From contig BMAT01001547.1 in the NCBI GenBank assembly GCA_019649035.1, positions 98,797 to 122,115 on the forward strand: DNA of 23,319 bases. The letters are read 5' to 3'. The position numbers were made by a program, and so were the translations under genes. This DNA comes from Elysia marginata. Lineage: Eukaryota; Mollusca; Gastropoda; Plakobranchidae. The notes under the pieces are model-generated. The model did not search any database and was not told the DNA's origin. It was given only the letters and a program-made list of their open reading frames with translations. Position 1 is the stretch's first letter. Each line of letters opens with the position of its first letter. Positions 1-9,841 of the stretch are shown here, one piece after another.

Positions 1-70
1 TCATTATTATTTTTTTTTTTTTGGTTTTAAAAGATGGTGTAAAAAAGATGCAAGAGTATTATATACCTCT

Positions 71-208
71 CCCAAAAATATGTTTGAAAGGATCGGATCT
101 CAAATCACAAACAGCTTCCGAGATCCAAGAGCATGCCCCTATAAAAAATATGATTGAAAGAATGAAGATCTCGTAACACAAAGCAGCTTGCGATAATTCC
201 TCACGGTG
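71..208. repeat. Imperfect 70-bp tandem duplication
   Basis: Two neighbouring segments share the same order of blocks 70 bp apart: an A-rich run then tatg, TTGAAAG, GATCTC, CACAAA and AGCTT-CGA. About two thirds of the bases agree. It is noncoding as far as can be seen. Confidence 0.6.
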
Positions 209-607
209 CTCTTGTCAAAGAAATCCAGAAAACTGACATCATTCTCTCTCTATGTATTATAATTGCATTTAGATAGTCACATTTTTTTTCGTCCTACAAG
301 TAACCTCTTTCTTTTTAGTTTTTTTGCAATTTGCAATATGAATAAAAGTGAAGAAAACTAGGTGGAGTGAGCTGCTATAAGTATGAAACCCGTGTGCAAA
401 TTTGCTCGACTTTTTTAAGTTTTGTTTCCTTGCTTTTCCCTGCACTGGCGTTTTGAGTGGCAGCTTAGTACGTAGGCCTTGATTATTTCCTGCTTCCATT
501 ATTAGTTTGATTGCCATTTTGAACTTGCTTGCGCTTTAATGTCCAATCGAGTCTGACATACTAGGGCTCAATTCTATTTTATCTTGAATCTCTGATGCTT
601 CTTCGAT

Positions 608-634
608 CATTATTATTATTATTATTATTATTAT
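608..634. repeat. (ATT)n microsatellite
   Basis: A run of about eight ATT triplets. It explains the poly-Ile stretch in an otherwise meaningless minus-strand open frame. Confidence 0.9.
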
Positions 635-1781
635 ACTCAACAGTTGCCTTGAATGTGCCGCTCTGTCTGACTGTCTGTCTGTGTGTTTGATTTCTCTGTA
701 CATACATAAATAAACATTTTTTTTATCCTCCGTCACATTGAGCTGTAGCGACGTGAGCACAAAGTGTTGGCCTGTGTCCGTGTATGATGAATGTGTGTTG
801 AGAGAGAGAGACAGAATGAGGGAGAGCTTCGGCCGGAACACTGTAAAATGTTGTGCCATTATGAAAGGCTGTCAGGCTATTTTTTTGTTTTCCCATGTCG
901 GCATGAGAGCTATATATATATATTGTGTGTGATTAAACTTGTGAATCTAGCTTTCTTTTACTCTATATAATACCGTTTTATTGACATGATAAAAATTAAT
1001 TATATCATCAAATATAGATCATGGCAAGAGTTTAAAATGAACTCTTGATTTTAGAATATCAAATTGCTAAAAAGGTTTACCATGACAGACGGATGGGAAG
1101 GTCAGTCGGTGGGTACATCCCCTTGCCAAAGTCTTAAGTTATAGACTTTTTCATGGTTTGATTTTTTTTCATTGGTCTTGGAAATTTCCAAGAAACAAGC
1201 ATAAACTTCAAACCTCTTCAATTTTAAACTTTATGAAAGAGTTTTTAAAATCCTGAGCAGGTCCAATTGTTAGTTGGACATGAAAAGAAAATTCATTGAA
1301 AAAAAAATGTGTTCATTAGCGAAATAATAGATGATTACCTTCTGTGCAATATAAGCACATTCCTTCTTTCCCTTGATATCTTTTCCCATGTCCGAACCCA
1401 AAGCTTATATTTCCATCTCTCATAAGATCAAGGCAGTGAGGAACACTGGGTAGCATTCCAAACCTCTTGTATTTCTCTGTGGTCGGGTATGTTTGTCAAT
1501 TTTCTTATGGCTTTAGATGAGCAAGCTATAAATGATATCTTAAGCCATACAAAAATAGCAATTAATTGAATGTATCTATTTTCACTTATCCTTGCATTTA
1601 TTTAATTATTTATGATACAGGTGAAAAAAAAAGAGTCACGGATGTGCAATTTTTTTGTGTGCATTTTTTTTTGTGTGTGTGTGTGAAGGATTTCTTGATT
1701 TGTAAACCTAGTGTAATAATGTTAATGCTTTACGACTAATATGTCTGTCCGATTCACAGCTGTTTCCATGGACAAGATATT

Positions 1782-1859
1782 GGCCTTTATGTTCTAGGCA
1801 TCCTGAACACTTTGTCGTCAGGCCTTAATGTTCTAGGCAATCTGAACACTTTGTCATCA
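1782..1859. repeat. 39-bp tandem duplication
   Basis: Two adjacent 39-bp units each start GGCCTT and contain ATGTTCTAGGCA, then CTGAACACTTTGTC and a final TCA. They differ at only a few positions, and the next unit begins again with GGCCTG. Confidence 0.9.
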
Positions 1860-2225
1860 GGCCTGCTAAATGTTTTTGGATTTGTTCTTTTTTTTTACAT
1901 TAAAGTATCTAATAGTGTATGCGTTACAACTATCTATTTCAAAATACCTATTTTGTTTAAAGATTTCTCTCTATAATCCTCCATCACCTACCAGTACATT
2001 AAGTTTAAGAATTGACTCTTTTTCATTCCCTCTGCTTCAAAATGCATTTTTTGCTCTTTTTTTTTCTCTCTCTACGGGGTAAACTCACGAACTAAAATTG
2101 TACCCATGAGGTTACTAGTCATCTAGATTGTCACAAAACTTACGGCAGAAACATAATATATAAACTAATGATTATAACAACACGTTGGTTTTGTATGGAA
2201 TTTTTGTAATTAATTTAATTTGTAC

Positions 2226-2259
2226 ATATATATATATATGTGTATGTATGTATGTATGT
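2226..2259. repeat. (TA)n / (TATG)n microsatellite
   Basis: A TATATA run passes into repeated TATG/TGTA units. Confidence 0.85.
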
Positions 2260-3047
2260 CTCTGTGTAGTTTTGTTTATCATCCAACTTAAATTGGAATC
2301 ATGCGACAGTAATTTTTATATTCTTAAAAATGTTTAATCATGGTGGGAGGCAAGCAAAGTAAGCTAGTTTAAAAAACCACACCTCGAAAAGCAATCATAC
2401 TATTAGTTGTTTTTTCCTTAATTTTAATGGTAGAAAAAACAACTTTTTATAAAAAATTTTCATAAGAGAAAAACAAAATTTTCAACAAATTTTCCCAGTG
2501 CATACTTGTATTCGACTTGTGATGCGTCCATTACATAAATTGAAATGTATACATTGTAATCATTGTCACAAACATCTTTGATAAATGTGAGATGAGTTTA
2601 TCCATTTCAATTTCCTTTTTATTTATCACAATAGCATTTGTGTTTTTTTTTTTTTTCAAATGTGTTATTTTCATACATTTTAGTTTGGAACAGTTTACAA
2701 TTTCCAAATTGAATATTGAGTGCAAATGAAATTAAAATTGGTTCTAAAAGTGGAATAAAAGTGCGCTTTGATTATGTGTAAATTTGTGTTGGTTTTGATT
2801 TTCTTCTTTTGTTCAAAATGATACTTAAAACAATTCACGAATGCATTAATAAGTCTTAGCAAAGTTTTACAAGCGGCTTCTACTCACCTTAACTCATCTT
2901 CCAAACACACACACAGAAAGCCCTGCACACCCACTGAACAACAAGCTGTAGGGAAAACTCCCAAGAGTACACATGAAAATTGCCGCAAGCAGACTCTGTC
3001 TAGCAGGTCACAGCTACCGAAACCTTGGGCTGAGCATCCAGAAGTTT

Positions 3048-3214
3048 TAGTATTATTATAAGAGAACACGGAGACAAGGGAGACCAAAGGCAACATGAAA
3101 AGTGGACACTCTGATGAGAGACACAGAAACGACTAGCGTCCACGACCTAGTCAGTCTGGTGGAAGACAGAGATGTATGGAAGTCCATGGTGATATCTCCA
3201 AGTCCTCCACCTTA
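3048..3214 (+). pseudogene. Decayed LINE ORF2 C-terminal fragment
   Basis: The frame through 3063-3214 reads RTRRQGRPKAT, a stop, then KVDTLMRDTE and HDLVSLVEDRDVWKSMV, ending at TAA. This is the typical C-terminal tail of a non-LTR retrotransposon reverse transcriptase ORF, in which GRPK.TW is followed by a (D)TL.RDTG motif and (M/A).DR..W. The in-frame TGA sits exactly where the conserved Trp (TGG) is expected, so one base change broke it. No reverse transcriptase core is seen to the left, so the copy is truncated and dead. Family assignment below the LINE level is not possible from this tail. Confidence 0.6.
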
Positions 3215-3432
3215 ACCCAATCCAACCTAAAGCCAGGGAGATAAATCTGTAAAAAAAAATTTCTAAACAAAATTTATGGTCAAAGGTACACAACTCATAT
3301 TTTTTTGGAGTAACTTAGTTTTTCCGGTGTTATTTCCCTTGGATCATTTACCTTGGGGCGATTTCTTCAGCTAGAAATTATTTAGTGGTTATTTCCCCTT
3401 AGTGCGCATAGAGGCACATTAGGCTGAAAAGC
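3212..3432. repeat. Dispersed repeat, copy 1 (TTAA-edged)
   Basis: About 220 bp shared with 3744-3986. It starts TTAACCCAATCC then AACCTAAAGCCAG, and includes GGTCAAAGGTACACAACTCA, GTTATTTCCCTTGGAT and GCTAGAAATTATTT near the end. Its left edge coincides with the stop codon of the LINE tail. Confidence 0.85.
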
Positions 3433-3743
3433 AAGCATCTTTTAAAGTGAACATGATGGAGCCATAGGTGCTGAAGTTTTGACAAGACAAAAAATTTAAG
3501 TGGAGTAATTCCAACAAGATCAGTCTAGTTTTTTTTTCTTTAATTTATTTTGAAGCTTCAACAGAAATAAATATACACCAAATTGTGAAGGAAGGCTTTT
3601 ACATAAACAAAAAGAAAAAGCTGCCTCCTACACAAATCAAGAATGTTGTATTGTAAGCGTATTGAAAAGGTGCTGAGTAGACTAGCTGAAAGAAGCAAAC
3701 AAAAGCTTGGAATCATGACCAAAAAGAGGTCACTGTTAAATTC

Positions 3744-3986
3744 TTAACCCAATCCAACCTAAAGCCAGAGAGATAAATCTGTAAAAAAAATTTCTAAAAA
3801 AATTTATTACAAATAAAATTATGGTCAAAGGTACACAACTCATAATATTTTTGGAGTAACTTAATTTTTCGGGTGTTATTTCCCTTGGATAGATTATCTC
3901 AGAGAGCTTCCTATCTGCTAGAAATTATTTTTTCATTTTTTTTTGTGGTTTTTCCCCTGAGGGCGCATTAGGCTGGAAAGACTTAA
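3744..3986. repeat. Dispersed repeat, copy 2 (TTAA at both edges)
   Basis: A second copy in the same orientation. TTAA lies at 3744-3747 and again at 3983-3986. The right end reversed (CCAGCCTAATGCG) resembles the left end (CCAACCTAAAGCC), suggesting degenerate inverted termini. Possibly a miniature piggyBac-like element (inference). Confidence 0.7.
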
Positions 3987-4582
3987 CTTATGACGTCTCA
4001 AATAAAATGTTCAAAGCAAGAAACTAGAACTTTAAACTGGGCTGCTATGTATATATTAAGTGTGCGTTTAAGCCAAAGCAAGGTTTGTAACTCATTACAA
4101 AAGCGATCGGTAATTTATTTATGTCTGACAAATTTGAAGAGCATAGTTTTTCCGATAAAAAAAAAACAATTGCATGTGAAACTATTTTATAAAGCATTGT
4201 TGATTTCTAAATTAAAAGAGGTCAAAAGATTTTAGAAATTAAAAAAAAAAAATGGCAAGCTGTCACTTCTTGATTGAACTAAAAAAAGGAAAAGAAAGAT
4301 CACTTTCCCCTAGACAAAAACATGATAAGTATGAATTATCTGAAACTGCTCTTTTGCATCAGTATCCACAAAGTTACAAACACAAATTGAACAAAGGTGC
4401 CATTTAATTTTCAAAAAACAGAAACTCATGTGTAAGCTTTAAAAAGAACTTTTTTCAACAGTATAAAGGGCTTTCAGGCAACTTTCAAACTGATGTTTAT
4501 ATCTCCGAACCCTGAGATCCAACATAGAGGCTCATTTCAAGGGAATGGTACAAACTTTGATTTCACATGTGTAAATCTTTTT

Positions 4583-4716
4583 GTAGCCTTGTGGTTTAGA
4601 GGTAGACGCTTGGCTTTCGGACGGAGGAGTCCGAGGTTCAAGTCCTGCTTTCCGCAGGTCGACATTTAGTCCTTGAGAAAGGCTATTTACACACATTTTT
4701 TCGCCTCACTCATGCG
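4583..4716 (+). mobile_element. tRNA-derived SINE, family 1, copy 1
   Basis: The head has a polymerase III A box (TGGTTTAGAGG) and B box (GGTTCAAGTCC) at tRNA-like spacing. It continues with a CCTGC/GCAGG hairpin and a tail CATTTAGTCCTTGA, GGCTATTTAC and CGCCTCACTCAT shared with the copy at 6510. The anticodon and T stems do not pair, so it is not a working tRNA. Confidence 0.8.
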
Positions 4717-6509
4717 TTAAAGCAGTATAAGCAGTGAAAGATATTGTCAGTGTGATAGAGTTACGTGCTTTATTTGCTGATCCTCTGTGAGTTAAGAAGG
4801 TAGTTTGATTGGTAAATTGTAACACATTGATGGATTACGCACTTAGGAAAACACTCTTTCTTTACTTTACATTCTTTAAATTTCAAAGTATTATTAAACT
4901 TTGCAAACTATCATTTTGGTGCTTGCTCCCACGTCATGAGAGGAGTAATTGCTTATGAGACACAGTACCAGTAATACAAAAATACACTTACAAAAGAGGC
5001 ACTAACAAAAATACAAAATGGATTTCCCTCGTTTCAAGATATACAAATACAGAATAAAAAAGCAGGCATCCTGATATTGTTAGATAGGGCATCTTTTCTA
5101 ATTGAATTTGATGATCTTTAAAAAAAAATTATTTTTTTCTGCTCTTTTACTTATTTTTTGATCGAGGCCAAAGGAGTGATTCTGGCTTATAGGGCGCGAC
5201 TCGATTGAGAAGAAAACAATTTTTTAAACCCATAGAGTTTTATGAGAGAAGCTGAAACGTATGGCAAATTAAAATGCCTGAATTTTAAATCTATATGATT
5301 ACCCATAAGATGGACATCTTTTTTATGACTTAGTAAAGAATGAGAACATTTTTAAAATAGCACCAATGTCTTAAAAAAAATATAGTAAGTAAAACAAGAC
5401 CAAGGAGCAAATACCTGCGTGAAAATACTTTTAAGAAAGAAAAGCACTGGAAAGGCCTACACCTCCTTTTGTTCTCTGTTTTAAAACCAAATCTGCCCAC
5501 CCATATGGCAATCCATTGATGTACACCATATAAAGTATGTACTCTCCAAGCCTATTTAAAACAATCATTCTATTTATAAGTTGAAATATTCCCAAACATC
5601 AAAGCTAGAATACCCAAAAACCATTGGTTTTCAACATGATCAGTAAAACATTCAACTTGGCCTCAACTTACTAACCTAGAATAAATTGACACCATTATTT
5701 ACTTAGTTAACATTTGTAAAAGTGCCGTTACTTTTGCCAAAATGCTCTGGGCGCATTTTACGAGTAAAACTAACTTATTCCCCAGTAAAATTGCTAAACA
5801 CTTTAGCTTTTCAAAATGTCTTATAATTTTCATTCAGAGCCTTTCTAAAAATAAACATTCAATGTTTCATCTTTTTTTTTTAAATAGTAACCATAAAAAA
5901 AATCCAAGACACTATTCAACTTTTGTCCATTCCAATAAGATAGTGAATCACAGTTTGATATCTTTAAAAAGAATTGAAAGGATAATACTGAATACATCAC
6001 AAGTTCAATTTTTTTTTCTTCAGTTCTACAGCATAACTTAGAAAAAGACAAAATAAATTGTAAAAGTTTGGTCTTACAAGGTAGAAAAAACGACTCAGAG
6101 ACACAGGTAAAAAAAAACAACCTCAGAGACACAATTGTGGAGAACCAGCCACAGGAGAAAGCCCGTTATGCAGACTGTTAAGCTATATACAGATACAAAA
6201 AGTCCCTAGAGGATCCTATAAAATAAAATGTTTTAAGTTTACATTTACACCTACTGAGTATTGAAAATGCTGAAGTCAAGAACCGTATTATTCTGAAAAT
6301 GTTTTTAAAACTTAAACACCCACCTCTTTAATGCCTATCCTCCCTGCCATTTCTTCACTGACATCTTACATAGTAAGGGTGTATTGTTACATGTTTTTAC
6401 ATCAAAACAAGAAATATGATGTTAATGTTTTGCACATACACAAGAATGTTATAGCCAAGCAACGATTGATGACACTACTAATGAAAACAATAACTATAGA
6501 AGTAAATAT

Positions 6510-6641
6510 GTGGCGTCCTCGTCTAACGGTAGATGCTTGTCTTTCAGAGAGAGAGGCCCAGGATTCAAGCCCTGCATTTTGCAGGCACCATTTAGTCCTT
6601 AAAAAAATGCTATTTATGTATTTCTCTGCCTCATTCATACA
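6510..6641 (+). mobile_element. tRNA-derived SINE, family 1, copy 2
   Basis: It aligns with 4583-4716 along its length: TCCTCGTCTAACGGTAGATG (A-box region), GGATTCAAGCCC (B box), the same CCTGC/GCAGG hairpin, ACCATTTAGTCCTT, GCTATTTATG and TGCCTCATTCATAC. Same orientation, diverged, no target duplication seen. Confidence 0.8.
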
Positions 6642-9183
6642 TTTACTTAACTTAACATAAAAACTATAACAAAAATACTTGAAAGAATTTATTTTGACTA
6701 TTTTTGACAAGGTACCAAAAATACCATTTTGATATTACAGATGATATGTAGATGTAGCCTTTTACGTCAATATTTCTGATATGTTGGTTGAGAGCGTAGA
6801 CCTAAATCCAAAGTTGGAGCTGTGCCTGGCATCATCTGATTCATACTAATTGAAAACATTGCAAGGTTAGATTACATCATTTTGGCAATCCACTCCGAAG
6901 CTTTGGCACATTGTATTGAAGATATGTTAAAAGGTATTTATCTAGACTTGCGAAAAAACATGTCTTCTAGTTTTACAATGCCGGAGAAAGAACTTTGGAG
7001 TGAAACGCTACAATCACCGTTTCTTTTTACCCTGTTACACAGTTTCCGTTTAATTAAGTATTTAAAGCGGTAGTTTTTCTATCTTGGAGAGTTGTTTATG
7101 TCAAAAGAATGGATTCAGCTGTGAATAATTTTTACAAAATCTTTGCTTTCCTTGACATAAATGAAAGGAAATAAAAAAGAACCTTAATTTTTGGCCAAGT
7201 TTTGAAACGAACGTTTCTCATTTTGCCCGTCAAATCTCTAGTTCATGTGTTCAGATTGATTTTAAAAAATATTATGTTCCGATGAGTGGACTAACTTGGC
7301 AACAGTTGTGACCCTTAAAAATTTGGAACTCCAACATTTCCTCCATGTAGAAAAATAAATTTTTTTATATCTTTGAGGCAAATGAAAGAAAGAGCAATGC
7401 AATTCAAAAGGTAAGCAGAAACTAAGAAATGTTATTTAAGAACTTGCATTAAAGCTTTGGCAAAACTAAAATTATTGTAAAAGCCTCTAAAAGTTTTACA
7501 GGAAAAACAAATGTAATGAATTCATGTATGAGAAAATAGTTAAGAACAAATGGCACAGAGAGGTAAGTTAAAAATATACAACATTCTTCTTTTACCTTTT
7601 CTAGAGGTACATACACATATATATAACTAGCTAGCTAACGCAAAAATCTAAAGACTATGAGTGCATTTAAGTTTTGTCAAGTGACAGAAATACACAACAA
7701 GACACTCTTAACTTCTATGCATTTACAACAGTCAGTCAATTGATCTACTCAGAATCTAGTTGTAAAGTTGGTAATTAAGTTAGAATAAATAGCGGAAGCA
7801 GCAGTCTTTGCCCAATCAGTCATAATTAAAGGATTAGAGGGGAAGTAATCCAGCAGTGGAATGAAGTAGGCTTTCGGTGAAAATAGCATAAAAGGCCTTC
7901 TTGAATCCACTGCTAATTACAATCAACTTGACTTAAATAGATTCAGCAGTTAATTTGATTCTTCTTTGAGTGCCCCATGGGGACAAGTTTGAGCAGGGAT
8001 TTGCACATAACTCGATTTCTCACCTGAGTCAATGCTTTTAGTCATGTTCAATGGAGATTTTGACTTAAGTATAGCTGATTGTAGATTATTTTTAATATTC
8101 CAATCCTAGTCCTCTAACTATGAGGAGAAAAGCATTTCCTGCATGTCATGATTGTGGTCTTTGTCTTACACCACTGGAACTCTTATATACATTTGTCATA
8201 CTGTACTAGTTCTCAAGTAATACTAATGTCACATTTATACAGAAATAAATTTGCAGCTGCATATATAATGTATATAAAATATCTCATGAAAGTAAAGTTT
8301 TTAAAAAAAACTTTTTTTGAGCTGTTCACCAAAGAGATGATGATAAACCACAATTATGCTGCATACATTTTAAATATGAAATATGTGCATAAAAATATTA
8401 CAATAAAAATAAATACCAGGGTGCTCTTTTCAATGAAATACCTGTTACAAGGAAAAAATTATTGCATTTTTCATGTACACATGAAACCATGAAATTCCTA
8501 CAAGGCAACATATTATGGCAATTTTTTCATATGTTTAAACATTCAACAGGAACGTCTACAGTCTTAAAGAACTAGTCAATGTCACAGAAAGTCAAAGAAT
8601 TATAGCCAGAGACACTTGACAATAACTTAATTACCAGTTCCAAAACATAATAATGAATAAATATGCAAGCTGAGTGAATATCTTATGGTTCAGTAAACGG
8701 AGCCAAAACTGAATCGCAATGATTAGTTTTTATCATAAGCTGACGTAAGAGCGTGCTCAGTTACTGGCCCATTCAGATCCATAACCTTATAAAAATAAAT
8801 CTGACAGCCTCTTGAGGTTTTTTAAGAGTTACTTCATTTTTTGTAAATAAAGAAAATCAGCGATTGAAAATTATCTTTTGCTTTTCTGTGTGAATAAATT
8901 AGTAATTTAATTTTTTTTATCACAGTGTAAGAAAAGTCAGTCCGAAGGAAGACATTATTAAGTTATCACCTTTTTTGTTTTAAATTTTTCAGTCTGTTTG
9001 GCATTACTGAGGTAAGAACAATTCTCTTACTCTGTTCACAGATGGCTTTTATATTACATCATGGCATTGACGAAAAAGCATCTCTGAGCTGGATAATATA
9101 CTTCTTTTTGTTAATGAAGATTGTGTTTCATATGTAAAAGCTTTGATTTGACACAGATTTGAAATTTTCATAAATTATTTTTG

Positions 9184-9189
9184 TTTATT
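9184..9189 (-). terminator. Candidate poly(A) signal AATAAA for the FGD gene
   Basis: AATAAA on the minus strand lies about 250 nt past the stop codon, with a GT-containing stretch (TCTGTGTC) about 35 nt further downstream. It is the nearest good signal, but in AT-rich DNA the hexamer is common by chance, and the 3' UTR could run further to the left. Confidence 0.4.
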
Positions 9190-9441
9190 TCATTGGTACA
9201 ATATTTTTTATGAATTTTGATGCTGTTTATAAAAAAAAAAAACCTTGTCTGAAAAAATAATTATAATAAAGTAAAAAATATTTTGAGGTGAACAATAAAG
9301 TTATTCAGTCGTTGAAAAACCATTTACATTAATTTGAAATGAAATAGGAAAACTGATTTTTAAATAAGGACAATCACAATAAGTAAATAGTATAAAACAA
9401 AGTTTGAACAGGGAAGAGTGTCGCTGATTAAAGACAGCATC

Positions 9442-9841
9442 TCATGCTGTTGAGGCTCTGTAACTGTCGGAGATCACAGCATCGACATTGTCATACTGGC
9501 TTATCTTGTCCGCATCCTCATCATCCTTCCTCGTGCGACCAGCAACAAGCAGCAGGTGATCGTGATCCGAATCCAGCTCAGGATCAGGGTCAAGCCCAGA
9601 CCCGCCGCCGCTATCATCCGCTGGGAAGCCGGAGTCTGCGTGACTGCTGCCGCTGGTGCTGCTGGTGATGGTCGTGTTGCTGGTGCTTGCGGTGGTCGAC
9701 ATGGCGGTACCGCCGTCTTCATTCCTGATGCTGCTGCTGTCACCATCAGAGGAGACGTTGCTGTCGTTGGAGTTGGTTGACTGGCGCTGGTTCTCGTCTG
9801 GAAGCTCAGCCTGGACTAGCTTGCCGACTACAGATATCCAT
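9442..9841 (-). CDS. Exon 14: PH2 end, low-complexity tail and stop codon
   Basis: The acceptor is ctgtcaaacag|A; the first base completes Arg and the next codon is the conserved PH Trp ([12 protein letters not shown]). The remaining residues are disordered: Ser/Asn-rich, then Thr/Ser-rich, then Gly/Asp-rich with [12 protein letters not shown], a short basic patch GRTRKDD, and the end SDSYRASTA. The stop is TGA at 9442-9444. The exon is far richer in G+C than the flanking DNA. The tail has no recognised domain and may be a regulatory or phosphorylated segment (inference). Confidence 0.94.

Larger units (their letters stand above)
1..3047. other. Gene-free flank with simple repeats
   Basis: No open frame here resembles a protein family. 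Content is AT-rich DNA with the 70-bp duplication (71-208), the ATT run (608-634), TA/TG-rich runs near 911-921 and 1672-1684, the 39-bp duplication (1782-1859) and a TA/TATG microsatellite (2226-2259). Confidence 0.6.
3987..9183. other. Gene-free flank downstream of the FGD gene
   Basis: Apart from the two SINE copies I find no supportable gene. Open frames up to 114 codons (for example 8148-8492) are Ile/Lys/Tyr/Asn-rich, as expected by chance in AT-rich DNA, and show no motif. A short doubled motif CTCAGAGACACA lies at 6094 and 6122. Part of the right side could be an extended 3' UTR if the 9184 poly(A) signal is not used. Confidence 0.5.

Noticed and set aside
536-859. 107-codon minus-strand open frame
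   Set aside because: Driven by an ATT microsatellite (poly-Ile) and by simple GA/CT-rich sequence; no motif and no splice context.
4583-4660. Functional tRNA gene
   Set aside because: A and B boxes are present but the anticodon and T stems do not pair, and a second diverged copy with the same non-tRNA tail exists; this is a SINE.
6085-6133. Tandem duplication around CTCAGAGACACA
   Set aside because: Only about 12 bp is exactly repeated, in A-rich sequence; too short to call.
8148-8492. 114-codon plus-strand open frame
   Set aside because: Composition is what AT-rich noncoding DNA gives (Ile, Lys, Tyr, Asn); no domain, signal or neighbouring exons.
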